In this document: positions 6,491 through 13,878 of the stretch, piece after piece
How the letters are laid out: each line of letters starts with the position of its first letter
Numbering within the stretch: the stretch's first letter is position 1
The notes under the pieces: generated by a model
What the model saw: the letters and a program-made list of their open reading frames with translations, nothing else
Told to the model about the DNA's origin: nothing
The model's database searches: none
Made by a program: the position numbers and the translations under genes
Assembly (NCBI GenBank): GCA_010028775.1
Contig: RHAF01000028.1
Span: 1 to 13,878 of the forward strand
Direction: 5' to 3'
Origin: Verrucomicrobiota bacterium
GTDB lineage: Bacteria; Verrucomicrobiota; Verrucomicrobiia; Methylacidiphilales; Verrucolacustridaceae
DNA length: 13,878 nucleotides

Positions 6491-7805
6491 CCGGCTGAAA
6501 GTCGGCATCCTTGAGCTGGATTTCCGTCCTTTGATGGGGGACAGGCTCCAGCGGACGAATCACCCAAGCCGCCTGGCCATTCTTTTTTCCACGGACAACA
6601 ATCTGCAATGTCCCCGGGGCGGCCGCGGCCACTTTGTCCTTCACCACAATCTCCGCCGCATCCGCATCCAATGGCACGCGAACACATAGAAAGGAATCCG
6701 GGAGCAGGGCTAGGTCCTCCTCAAAAGGACCCTTGGCCTGCTCTTCCTTGGCACGAAGCTCCTTCAATCTGGCCTCATAATCCTCAATCTCCTTCTGGAT
6801 GGCCAGGGAGTCTGCCCGAAACTTTTCCAATTCCTTGGCCTGAATGCCCACCTTCTCCTTCCGCTCGTCGATACTGGTGTTTGCCGGGCTGCGGAGTTGC
6901 TTGGCTCTGGAGCCGAGTCCCTTGTAACGGGCGTTCCAATCCTTCTCGAAAGCGCGCCAAGAGGAAAGCTTCTTATCAATCCAGCCGAACTGGTCCGGCA
7001 TTTTAATGCTGGGAGGCGCTCGGTAGAGGGCTAGCCGGTATTCGTTGGCGGCGATTTCCGGTTGCTGCAGATCGGCATCCTCCTCCGGATGGTAAAAGAG
7101 GCCCACTTCTCTGGCCCGAACCTCGACCTCCTCGAGAAATTTTTTCCGGGTATCGTCGTACTCCTTGTCCAACAGGCCCGCCTCCTCGATCCATAGTTTA
7201 CTGACCGACGTCTTGTAATCCTCAAAGACGGTTTTGGCCTGGGCCGTCTCCTTGTTAAGCACCTGCTCGACCATCCGGGTTTTTTCCACCGTTCCCGCAC
7301 GGTCGGCTTTGGCCAGGACCAGGGTCCTCTCCATCTCCCGGATCTGCGGCCGGATGGGGGCCAACCGCCGGCCGTAATCCCGCTTCAAACCGGCCAATCT
7401 CTCAGTGAAGTCGTATAGGACCAACACCTCAGGTTTGTCCCCAAGCCGGACATCGTTGAGTTCCACCCGGACCCGAACCACCGTTTTTCGCCACTCCGTC
7501 CATGCCCCGTATACAACAGCCAAAGCCACGATCAGACCGACCCATACCCAAACTTTGCGGTCCAACTCACGCAGGGAGGCCCAACCCGCCCGGCCCAGAT
7601 CGGCCAGGATTTGCAAAGGACTGACCCGGTCCGAATGGGGCGCTGTCGGTGCTCCCTCCGGAACCGGAGCCGCCGGAACGGTGGTGACCACTCTTTTACG
7701 GATCCGCGGCCGGTCTTCCTCGACCCTCGAGACTTTCAGCCTGAGTTTTTTTTTCGAAGGCTCTGGCTCGCTCCCCACCGGCGGCGGCGCGCTCTCGTCC
7801 GGCAT
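6468..7805 (-). CDS. Single-pass membrane protein with long coiled coils, unknown function
   Basis: Protein of 445 residues that I cannot assign. Residues 1-60 are a Pro-rich, strongly basic cytoplasmic tail (including SKKKLRLKVSR and RPRIRKRVV). One transmembrane helix lies at about 85-103. Beyond it come charged heptad-like helices at about 125-200 and again at about 280-350, rich in Glu, Lys and Arg, and a compact C-terminal domain (from about 355) with beta-like sequence ending in DWLEE. By the positive-inside rule the bulk is extracytoplasmic. The ATG at 7805 lies one base after the pheA stop, with GGAAG 9 bases upstream, so this is the last gene of the trpS-scpA-scpB-pheA operon. Longer in-frame start options lie inside pheA and are rejected. 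Function is unknown; the operon suggests it is expressed with housekeeping genes. Confidence 0.85.
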   Translation of the reverse strand: MPDESAPPPVGSEPEPSKKKLRLKVSRVEEDRPRIRKRVVTTVPAAPVPEGAPTAPHSDRVSPLQILADLGRAGWASLRELDRKVWVWVGLIVALAVVYGAWTEWRKTVVRVRVELNDVRLGDKPEVLVLYDFTERLAGLKRDYGRRLAPIRPQIREMERTLVLAKADRAGTVEKTRMVEQVLNKETAQAKTVFEDYKTSVSKLWIEEAGLLDKEYDDTRKKFLEEVEVRAREVGLFYHPEEDADLQQPEIAANEYRLALYRAPPSIKMPDQFGWIDKKLSSWRAFEKDWNARYKGLGSRAKQLRSPANTSIDERKEKVGIQAKELEKFRADSLAIQKEIEDYEARLKELRAKEEQAKGPFEEDLALLPDSFLCVRVPLDADAAEIVVKDKVAAAAPGTLQIVVRGKKNGQAAWVIRPLEPVPHQRTEIQLKDADFQPVNDWLEE

Positions 7806-7806
7806 T

Positions 7807-8832
7807 TTAACGGTCTTCCGGATAGCTGCCCAAGACCCTGAGATCCTGGGTCTGTTTTTGCAGGCGAGCCAAGGCCTGCCGGAAATCGGGGCGTTCGGCA
7901 TGGCCCCGCACATCGACAAAAAAGACGTACTCCCACGGTTTCCCGGGGGCCGGACGCGACTCGACCTTGAGCAGGTTCAATCCTTTGGCCGAAAAAACGC
8001 CCAAGGCCCGGTGAAGTGCCCCGGCCCGGTGGGGAAGGGTGAAAAGCAGGCTCGTCTTGTCCCGACCGGTGGAGGAGACGGGTTCCTGACCGAGAACCAG
8101 AAACCTCGTCGAATTTCCCGGATGATCCTGCACATCCCGGTGACGGATTTTTAGCCCGTAGATTTTTGCGGCCCAGGGACTGGCGAGAGCCGCCGCACCC
8201 TTTTCCTTGGCGGCACGTCGGGCCCCCTCGGCAGTGCTGGCCACTTCCACCCATTTGGCACCCGGTAATCGGGTGGCCAACCAGTGACGGCACTGCCCCA
8301 AGGCCTGCGGATGACTGTAAAGAACGCGAATCGGGCCTTGGATGGTTTTGGCGAGCAGGGAATGACGGATCGGAAGATAGATTTCCCCGCACACCCATGA
8401 GCTTGTGCCGAGCAGGGCGTCCTGAGTCGCGCCGACCGCACCTTCGCCCGAGTTTTCCATCGGCACCACCCCGGCCTCCACCTCCCCCCGGTCGACGGCC
8501 GAGAAGATTTCCGCAATGGTGGGACATGGTACCAGTTCGGTGGCTGCTCCGAAGCGTTCCCTCGCTGCCTGATGGCAATAGGAGCCCAGCGGGCCCAGAT
8601 AGGCCACCCGCGCCCCGCCCTGGATTTTTCGCGCGCTGGCCAGGATCTCCCGGTAAACCGCGCGAAGATCGGCGGGCTGCAAGCTTCCCTTCAGTCTGGC
8701 TTCCAGACGGCGGAAGAGAGCCGCCTCTCGGGCCGGGGCAAAGACCGATGAGCCGTCCTGCCTCTTGAGCAGGCCGATCTCGCGGGCGATCCCCGCCCGC
8801 TGTTCGAGCAGCCGGACGAGTTGGTCATCCAA
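7807..8832 (-). CDS. pheA: Bifunctional chorismate mutase / prephenate dehydratase (P-protein)
   Basis: Converts chorismate to prephenate and then phenylpyruvate, the phenylalanine branch. From the TTG at 8832 it has 341 residues. Chorismate mutase (AroQ type) covers 1-70 with DDQLVRLLEQRAGIA and the Lys of LLKRQDG. Prephenate dehydratase covers about 75-250 with AYLGPLGSY (77-85), PMENSGEGAVG (124-134) and the STRF motif (241-244). A C-terminal ACT domain (about 260-340) with GAL (271-273) and ESRP (291-294) is the usual phenylalanine-binding site for feedback inhibition. The start is odd: codons just upstream read NRRKVDRL, which continues the first mutase helix and includes the expected active-site Arg, but no ATG, GTG or TTG lies upstream before an in-frame TGA at 8887-8889. 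It follows scpB by 4 bases. Product is certain; start is not. Confidence 0.94.
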   Translation of the reverse strand: MDDQLVRLLEQRAGIAREIGLLKRQDGSSVFAPAREAALFRRLEARLKGSLQPADLRAVYREILASARKIQGGARVAYLGPLGSYCHQAARERFGAATELVPCPTIAEIFSAVDRGEVEAGVVPMENSGEGAVGATQDALLGTSSWVCGEIYLPIRHSLLAKTIQGPIRVLYSHPQALGQCRHWLATRLPGAKWVEVASTAEGARRAAKEKGAAALASPWAAKIYGLKIRHRDVQDHPGNSTRFLVLGQEPVSSTGRDKTSLLFTLPHRAGALHRALGVFSAKGLNLLKVESRPAPGKPWEYVFFVDVRGHAERPDFRQALARLQKQTQDLRVLGSYPEDR

Positions 8833-8836
8833 CCGG

Positions 8837-9424
8837 TCAACTTTCCTCCTGTTTGGGGCCGGCCGGATCCGCCGGGGCCGGCAACTTCACGCGGCGAAGT
8901 TCCTCCGAGTTGGGCAGATCCTCCAGGTCTTTCAAACCAAAATGCTCCAAAAAGAGCGGGGTGGTGCCGTAAAGTATGGGTCTCCCGGGCGCCTCGCTCC
9001 GTCCGGTGATCCGGATAATTCCCCTTTCCACCAGCGTGTCCAGGGTCCCGCTGCAGTCCACCCCGCGTACCGCTTCCACCTCGGCCCGGGAGATGGGTTG
9101 CCGATAGGCAATCACCGCCATGGTCTCCAGGGCCGGCGGGCTTAACCTCGGGGGACGAACCACTCCCTTGAGTTTAGCCACCCAACCCGAGAGGTCGGGG
9201 GCGGTGCCGATCCGAAACCCCCCGGCCACCTCGCGTAGGATCAGACCCCGGGGGGCAAGACGTTCGGACAACTGGAGCATCTCGTCGCGGACATCCTGTT
9301 CCTTGACCTCGGGCCAGCCCTGCCCCCCCTCGGGCCCCTCACGCAGAATGGCCGCCAGCCGACCGGGTTCCATCGGTTCGGTGGCGGCGAACAGCAATGC
9401 CTCTAAAACTCGTGCCCACTCCAT
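8837..9424 (-). CDS. scpB: ScpB, winged-helix subunit of the SMC-ScpAB condensin
   Basis: Protein of 195 residues, the usual ScpB size. It binds the kleisin ScpA and helps SMC organise and segregate the chromosome. The first winged helix includes LEALLFAATEPM (8-18) and ends around residue 80. The second holds the most conserved stretch, ALETMAVIAYRQPISRAEVE (98-117), followed by GVDCSGTLDTL, GRPILYGTT (147-155) and FLEHFGLKDLEDLP (158-171). The tail is short and acidic to Pro-rich. The ATG at 9424 has AAGGG 8 bases upstream and lies 11 bases after the scpA stop. Very confident. Confidence 0.95.
   Translation of the reverse strand: MEWARVLEALLFAATEPMEPGRLAAILREGPEGGQGWPEVKEQDVRDEMLQLSERLAPRGLILREVAGGFRIGTAPDLSGWVAKLKGVVRPPRLSPPALETMAVIAYRQPISRAEVEAVRGVDCSGTLDTLVERGIIRITGRSEAPGRPILYGTTPLFLEHFGLKDLEDLPNSEELRRVKLPAPADPAGPKQEES
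8845..8850 (-). promoter_or_regulatory. Strong Shine-Dalgarno AGGAGG for pheA within the end of scpB
   Basis: On the minus strand AGGAGG ends 12 bases before the TTG at 8832, a long but workable spacing, and lies in the last codons of scpB. It supports TTG as the pheA start and reinitiation after the scpB TGA (8837-8839). In the pheA frame the same six bases would encode Arg-Arg, matching the conserved Arg of the chorismate mutase first helix. Confidence 0.5.
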
Positions 9425-9435
9425 AGGTCAGGCCC

Positions 9436-10257
9436 TTAAACTGGGGAATCGGCCACAGGTTGGCCAGCCCCTTCCCCTGTCTCCAAAACCGCATCCTCCG
9501 CATTCACCACCGGATCGAGAGCCCGCTGGATCAGAATGGGACGGAGGGGTCCATCCTGCTTGGCCACCAGTTGGCGCAAGCGGATCAGTTCCAGCATGGC
9601 CAGAAAGGTCACCACGACCTCGCCGCGGGACGACATGGAACGAAAGAGGTCCTCAAAAAGGATCTCCTCACCGGGCTGGAGGCGATCGAGAAGAAACTCG
9701 ATCTTCTGACCCACGGTGAACTGCTCGTCGGAAAAACGTCCCGCCCGGGCCCTCTCCTCCACGCTTCGTAGAACTTTCTGGAAAGCCCAAACCAGGTCGA
9801 ACATCGAGACCTGGCCCGGTCCCATCAGGGCGGAGGAAGCCGTAACTCTCTCGGGAACACGCCCGAAGATCCGGGAATGCAGAGCCTCTCTTTCCCCGAG
9901 TTGACCGGCAGCCTCCTTGAACTTGCGGTATTCGATCAGTTGGCGGATCAACTCCCACTTGGGATCCTCCTCCTCAACCTCCTCGGGGGGGCGATCCTGC
10001 ACGGGAAGAAGCGTCCGGCTTTTCAGGTACAGCAGGGTGGCCGCCATCACCAGGAACTCCCCCGCGATAGCCAAGTTCTCCTCCCGCATCTTGTCCAAAC
10101 GCGCCAGATACTGTTCCGTCAGTTTTTCCAGACGGATGTCGTAAATGTCCATCTCCTGCTCCTTGATCAGGTGCAGCAGAAGGTCGAGCGGGCCGGTGAA
10201 GGCCGCCAGTTCCACCCGCAGGGCTTCGCTCCCCGGCGTCTCCAGCATCGGGATCAT
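9436..10257 (-). CDS. scpA: ScpA, kleisin subunit of the SMC-ScpAB condensin
   Basis: Protein of 273 residues that bridges the SMC heads and recruits ScpB. The N-terminal kleisin signature is clear: AAFTGPLDLLLHLIKEQEMDIYDI (about 18-41) followed by LTEQYL. A middle hydrophobic helix reads EFLVMAATLLYLKSRTLLP, also typical. The C-terminal winged helix that binds the SMC cap is around residues 190-250 (VVTFLAMLELIRLRQL). The ATG at 10257 was chosen because it overlaps the trpS stop as ATGA; the frame is open 28 codons upstream, but those lie in trpS and are not family-like. An in-frame Met three codons later is a minor alternative. Very confident. Confidence 0.95.
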   Translation of the reverse strand: MIPMLETPGSEALRVELAAFTGPLDLLLHLIKEQEMDIYDIRLEKLTEQYLARLDKMREENLAIAGEFLVMAATLLYLKSRTLLPVQDRPPEEVEEEDPKWELIRQLIEYRKFKEAAGQLGEREALHSRIFGRVPERVTASSALMGPGQVSMFDLVWAFQKVLRSVEERARAGRFSDEQFTVGQKIEFLLDRLQPGEEILFEDLFRSMSSRGEVVVTFLAMLELIRLRQLVAKQDGPLRPILIQRALDPVVNAEDAVLETGEGAGQPVADSPV

Positions 10258-11207
10258 GGTTTTGTCCCCACGGCGGCGCGGACCCGCTGCAGGACCAGCT
10301 CGGCGGTTTTCCTTGCTTTGGCCGCACCGTCTTTCATCCAACGCTCCACCCGCACCGGATCCGAGGCCAACTCCTCCCTTTTTTTCCGCAACGGCTCGAA
10401 TTCCCGCAACACCAGGTCGGCCAGGCTCTTCTTCAGATCCCCGTATCCCGTTCCCCCTTTTTCCATCCTACCGCGGTACTCGGCCCTCTCGGCCTCCGTG
10501 CCCATCAACCGCACCAACCCCCACAGGGTGCTTCCCTCCACCGCCTTGGGGGCCTCCACAGGGGTCGAATCGGTCTTGATCCCCATGATCGCTTTTCGCA
10601 GCTCTTTCTCCGGAGCAAAAAGTTCCAGTGTGTTGTTGTAGGATTTGCTCATTTTTTGCCCATCCACCCCGGGAACAACCCCCGCTTCCTCGCGGATGAT
10701 GGACTCAGGCAACTTGAAGACCGGCCCGTACTTGTCGTTGAACTTACCCGCTATGTCCCGTGCCACCTCCAGATGCTGTTTTTGATCCTGCCCGACCGGC
10801 ACACGGTCGGCGTCGTAGAGCAGGATATCGGCCGCCATCAACACAGGATAGGCGAAGAGACCATGCGAGGGAGACAGTCCCTTGCCCACCTTGTCCTTAT
10901 AGCTGTGACAGCGCTCCAACAGCCCCATGGGGGTCACTGTCGACAGGTACCAAGCCAATTCGTGGACCTCCGGGACCGCGCTCTGCCGGAAGACCACAGC
11001 TTTTTCAGGATCAACGCCACAGGCCAAAAGATCCAAAAATGCGTCCTGGGCCAGCCCCGCCAGTTTTCCCGGCTCAGCCGCACCGGTGAGGGCATGGTAA
11101 TCGGCCAGAAAATAATACGCCTCCCGCTCTACCGCCGGCCGGATCATTCCGAAATAGTTGCCCAAATGCAGCCTGCCGGTGGGCTGGATCCCCGAGAGAT
11201 AACGCAT
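10254..11207 (-). CDS. trpS: Tryptophanyl-tRNA synthetase
   Basis: Class I aminoacyl-tRNA synthetase of 317 residues that charges tRNA-Trp. The HIGH-type signature is GRLHLGNYFG (11-20), the KMSKS loop is intact at 185-189 (GQKMSKSYNN), and ADILLYDADRVPVGQDQKQH (126-145) is the conserved substrate-binding region. Length and motifs match the short bacterial TrpS. The ATG at 11207 is preceded directly by AAGG. It is the first gene of the minus-strand operon, diverging from hpnC across 156 bases in which I see no convincing sigma-70 promoter by eye and no clear T-box, leader peptide or trp operator. Confidence 0.97.
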   Translation of the reverse strand: MRYLSGIQPTGRLHLGNYFGMIRPAVEREAYYFLADYHALTGAAEPGKLAGLAQDAFLDLLACGVDPEKAVVFRQSAVPEVHELAWYLSTVTPMGLLERCHSYKDKVGKGLSPSHGLFAYPVLMAADILLYDADRVPVGQDQKQHLEVARDIAGKFNDKYGPVFKLPESIIREEAGVVPGVDGQKMSKSYNNTLELFAPEKELRKAIMGIKTDSTPVEAPKAVEGSTLWGLVRLMGTEAERAEYRGRMEKGGTGYGDLKKSLADLVLREFEPLRKKREELASDPVRVERWMKDGAAKARKTAELVLQRVRAAVGTKP

Positions 11208-11363
11208 CCTTGATCGTGGCCTTGGCCCGAGCTTATCGACCAGAAATTTTTACAAGTTGTTCAGCATGGCGTACCTGGGATGGTTAAAAACCGTCCCGCC
11301 CGTACCCCCTCAAACACTTGTCGGCTCGCACCGCCCTTCAGCTTCTGTAAAAATAAACAGGAA

Positions 11364-12290
11364 ATGCAGTCCGCCACCCAAACCGTCGACTCCCCACCGG
11401 CACCGGCTCCCGATCCGTATGCCGCCTGCAGCCGGTTGGCCCGGGAACACTACGAAAACTTTCCCGTGGGGCGGTTGGTTCCCAAGAGCCTCCGCCCCCA
11501 TGTCCATGCGGTCTACGCCTTCGCCCGTGTGGCCGACGATCTGGCGGACGAGGGCTACGCCGACCCCCGCAACCGGCAATCCACCTCATCCGCCCCCACC
11601 GAATCCGAACGCCTTCAAGTCTTCCGCGAATACCGGCACGCTTGGCAAAACGCGCTGCAATCCAGGGAGTATGACCGTTCCTATGCTTGGATTTTCGAAC
11701 CGCTTCTGAAAACCAAAGCCGAGCTGGGTCTGCCGGATTCCCTTTTTCTCGACCTCCTGAGCGCCTTTGAGCAGGACATCGTGAAACGGCGTTATGCCGA
11801 TTTTTCGGAGGTGCTCGATTACTGCCGCCGGAGCGCCAACCCCATCGGTCGTCTGGTCCTCCTGATCCACGGACGGAGAGAGACGGAGCTGGCCCAGCTT
11901 TCCGACCACATTTGCACCGCCCTTCAGTTGGCCAATTTTTGGCAGGATGTCTCGGTCGACCTCGGCAAGGACCGGATCTACATCCCGCAGATCGACCTCC
12001 GGCGCTTCGGCGTTTCCGAGGAGGATCTTTTTGCCGGGCGGGCTACCCCGAATTTCAGGAACTGCCTCCGTTACCAGTCGGAACGTGCCTGGGAGCTCTT
12101 CCGGCAGGGCGAGTCCCTGCCCCGCCACCTTGCCCGCCCCCTCTCCTGGGAGATCCGCCTGACTTGGCTGGGCGGAACCGAAATCCTCCGCAAGATCGAG
12201 AAATCCAATTTTGACACCCTATCGAGACGCCCGACCGTTACCAAATTCGACTTCCTGAGGCTTGGCCTGCAGGCGTTTCTCGGCCAATGA
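11364..12290 (+). CDS. hpnC: HpnC, squalene/phytoene synthase family enzyme of hopanoid synthesis
   Basis: Protein of 308 residues. In the HpnCDE route, HpnC converts presqualene diphosphate made by HpnD into hydroxysqualene. The first Asp-rich motif is AFARVADDLADEG (52-64; Asp58, Asp59, Asp62). The second is LQLANFWQDVSVDLGKDRIY (187-206), whose FWQDVSVDLGKDR wording is characteristic of HpnC rather than HpnD. The ATG at 11364 has AGGA just upstream and starts a short Pro/Ala-rich lead-in before the conserved HYENFPVG (29-36). A start at 11280 would add 28 residues with no family similarity. It overlaps the next gene by ATGA, so both are co-translated. Assignment to HpnC rather than another squalene synthase relative rests on motif and order. 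Confidence 0.93.
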   Translation: MQSATQTVDSPPAPAPDPYAACSRLAREHYENFPVGRLVPKSLRPHVHAVYAFARVADDLADEGYADPRNRQSTSSAPTESERLQVFREYRHAWQNALQSREYDRSYAWIFEPLLKTKAELGLPDSLFLDLLSAFEQDIVKRRYADFSEVLDYCRRSANPIGRLVLLIHGRRETELAQLSDHICTALQLANFWQDVSVDLGKDRIYIPQIDLRRFGVSEEDLFAGRATPNFRNCLRYQSERAWELFRQGESLPRHLARPLSWEIRLTWLGGTEILRKIEKSNFDTLSRRPTVTKFDFLRLGLQAFLGQ

Positions 12291-13878
12291 GCCACTCTCC
12301 CTCTCCCGGGGGCACGGGTGAGCGCATCACCCGAAAAAGCGGCTCCAACCTGGCCCTCTCCTTCATCTGTCTGCCCAAGGAACAGCGCCATGCCATGTCC
12401 ATCTTTTACGCTTTTTGCCGGACGGTGGACGATGTGGTTGACGAAACCACCGCCCCGATGGAGGAACGTCAGGCCCGCCTGCAACGCTGGCGGGATGACA
12501 TTCAGGCCATATATCGGGGCAATCCGGAACAGCCTTTGGCCCGTGAACTGGCTCCGGTGGTCCGCCAATACCTGATTCCCCCGGAACCACTGCTGGAGAT
12601 TCTCCGCGGGGTGGAGATGGATCTGACCCAGAACCGCTATGAGACATTTGCGGATCTGGAGAGGTACTGCTACGGCGTGGCCTCGGCCGTCGGCCTCGTG
12701 TCGATCAACATATTCTGCTGCCAGACCCGGGCTGCACGGGATTACGCCATCGCCTTGGGCATGGCTTTTCAACTGACCAACATCCTGAGGGATGTTTCCT
12801 ATGATCTGAAAAGGTTCGGGCGCATCTACCTTCCCCGGGAGGAGTGGAGAGCCTTTGGCGTGGAGGAGGACGACTTCCGCGCGACACATCCCTCCCCGGG
12901 CATGCGGCGCCTTATGCGGATGCAGTATTTCCGGGCCCGGCACTATTTTGAAAAGGCGGACCGGTTGATTCCCGAGATTGACCGACCGCGCCTTTCGGCG
13001 GCCCTGCTGATGACCGGGGTCTACCGCGATCTGCTCGAAAAACTGCACCGCCGCGATCTTCAGGTCCTTCGGGGTCCAATCAAATTGTCCCGCTGGGAAA
13101 AGCTCAAGGCTCTCCGCAGGGAGAAGTCCCGCCTCGGGCAGGCGGTGACCCCGCGCCGCCTCCCCTCCCGCGTGGCTGTGATTGGCGGCGGGTTTGCCGG
13201 ATGTGCCGCCGCCTTTGCCCTGACCCGGAGTGGCCACACGGTCGAGCTCTTCGAAACCAAACCTCAGCTGGGAGGACGGGCTCACAGTTATCGGGAGGCA
13301 AAAACAGGCACCACGCTGGACAATGGCCAACACATCCTCATGGGTTGCTACCACCGCACCTTGGAGCTGGTGGAGTCCCTTGGAAATGGCGACCGCCTGG
13401 AAAAGTATGATCGCCTGGACCTGGCCTTTGTCAGTCCCCGGCAAGGCCGGACCGTGCTGCGTGCCTCGCGTCTTCCCCCGCCCCTGCACCTTCTGGCCGG
13501 TATCCTTGGTTTTGCCGAGCTTACCTGGGCGGACCGCTGGGCCATCCTCCAGTTTCCCGGTCGGGCCAAAAGTCTGCCGGCCAAACCCGGGGAGAGCACC
13601 CAGGCCTGGCTCAAACGCTTGGGGCAAACCCAGGGATCGATTCGTGCACTATGGGAGCCCTTCTGTCTGGCCGCCCTGAATGTCCCCTTGGGCGCCGCCG
13701 ATGCCGGACTTTTCTGGGAGGTAACCCGACGGGCGCTTTTCGGGTCACCCGCGGATGCCGCGATCTACTTCGACCGCAGCGGACTTTCCCACTTGTTGCA
13801 ACCTGAGCTGGGCGCTTTTCTCCAAGCCACCGGAGGGAAGCTGCATCTTTCTGCTCCGGTGGAATCCCTCACGATCCA
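12287..13878 (+). CDS. hpnD-hpnE: HpnD-HpnE fusion: presqualene diphosphate synthase joined to squalene-associated FAD-dependent desaturase (partial, runs off the window)
   Basis: One reading frame without a stop from the ATG at 12287 to the last base, at least 530 codons. Residues 1 to about 285 are HpnD: FYAFCRTVDDVVDE (40-53) and QLTNILRDVSYDLKRFGRIY (162-181) are its two Asp-rich motifs, for condensing two farnesyl diphosphates to presqualene diphosphate. A short basic linker (about 286-294) leads to HpnE, the flavoprotein that reduces hydroxysqualene to squalene: RVAVIGGGFAGCAAAFAL (Rossmann GGGFAG at 300-305), QLGGRAHSY, LDNGQHILMGCY, then WEPFCLAALNVPLG. I checked the frame line by line across the junction and found no stop. 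Usually these are separate adjacent genes. The C-terminal part of HpnE is beyond the window. Domain calls are firm; the fusion is seen directly. Confidence 0.95.
   Translation, partial: MSHSPSPGGTGERITRKSGSNLALSFICLPKEQRHAMSIFYAFCRTVDDVVDETTAPMEERQARLQRWRDDIQAIYRGNPEQPLARELAPVVRQYLIPPEPLLEILRGVEMDLTQNRYETFADLERYCYGVASAVGLVSINIFCCQTRAARDYAIALGMAFQLTNILRDVSYDLKRFGRIYLPREEWRAFGVEEDDFRATHPSPGMRRLMRMQYFRARHYFEKADRLIPEIDRPRLSAALLMTGVYRDLLEKLHRRDLQVLRGPIKLSRWEKLKALRREKSRLGQAVTPRRLPSRVAVIGGGFAGCAAAFALTRSGHTVELFETKPQLGGRAHSYREAKTGTTLDNGQHILMGCYHRTLELVESLGNGDRLEKYDRLDLAFVSPRQGRTVLRASRLPPPLHLLAGILGFAELTWADRWAILQFPGRAKSLPAKPGESTQAWLKRLGQTQGSIRALWEPFCLAALNVPLGAADAGLFWEVTRRALFGSPADAAIYFDRSGLSHLLQPELGAFLQATGGKLHLSAPVESLTI

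Noticed and set aside
7405..8154. A 249-codon + strand frame
   Set aside because: It lies opposite the well-supported pheA and coiled-coil genes and has no family motif.
11208..11363. T-box, leader peptide or promoter in the trpS-hpnC divergent gap
   Set aside because: No T-box sequence, Trp-rich short frame or convincing -35/-10 pair can be seen by eye on either strand.
12071..13627. A 518-codon open frame on the minus strand opposite hpnC, hpnD and hpnE
   Set aside because: The + strand encodes clear HpnC/HpnD/HpnE motifs throughout. The antisense frame is low-complexity Gly/Pro/Arg-rich with no recognisable domain, as expected from high-GC codon bias.

Overview
The window is bacterial chromosome, probably from a Gram-negative didermic organism of the PVC group; Verrucomicrobiota is my best guess. 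The reasons are a Pal lipoprotein, an LPS heptosyltransferase, a high-GC core, the gene string trpS-scpA-scpB-pheA with ATGA junctions, a DSDGDG-type calcium-binding lipoprotein, a Sel1-repeat secreted protein and a hopanoid/squalene cluster. The phylum call is inference from gene content, without phylogeny. I see no insertion sequence, integrase, CRISPR array or phage gene.

Left block (1-3233, + strand) is envelope biogenesis: the last codons of an upstream gene (perhaps tolB), the peptidoglycan-binding lipoprotein pal, a waaF-type heptosyltransferase carrying a perfect in-frame 63-bp tandem duplication, and the lipid II flippase murJ, which overlaps waaF by ATGA. After an inverted repeat comes tRNA-Arg(TCT) at 3350-3423.

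Middle block (about 3424-6490) is lower in GC and more accessory. A tight minus-strand trio (Sel1-repeat secreted protein, alpha/beta hydrolase with Cys at the nucleophile position, calcium-motif lipoprotein) is followed by a possible decayed small secreted protein gene on the + strand that lacks an ATG, a small secreted protein of unknown function, and a YkvA/DUF1232 membrane protein.

Right minus-strand block (6468-11207) reads from right to left as trpS, scpA, scpB, pheA and a single-pass coiled-coil membrane protein. Junctions are 1-11 bp gaps or 4-bp overlaps, so it is almost certainly one operon. It joins tRNA-Trp charging, the kleisin/winged-helix partners of SMC, and phenylalanine synthesis. 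The pheA start is odd: codons matching the first chorismate mutase helix lie upstream of the only canonical start codon.

Far right (11364-13878, + strand, divergent from trpS) is squalene synthesis for hopanoids by the three-step HpnC/HpnD/HpnE route. HpnD and HpnE are encoded as one continuous reading frame from 12287 to the window edge, a fusion of presqualene diphosphate synthase with the FAD-dependent desaturase-type enzyme. This is the most noteworthy observation in the window.
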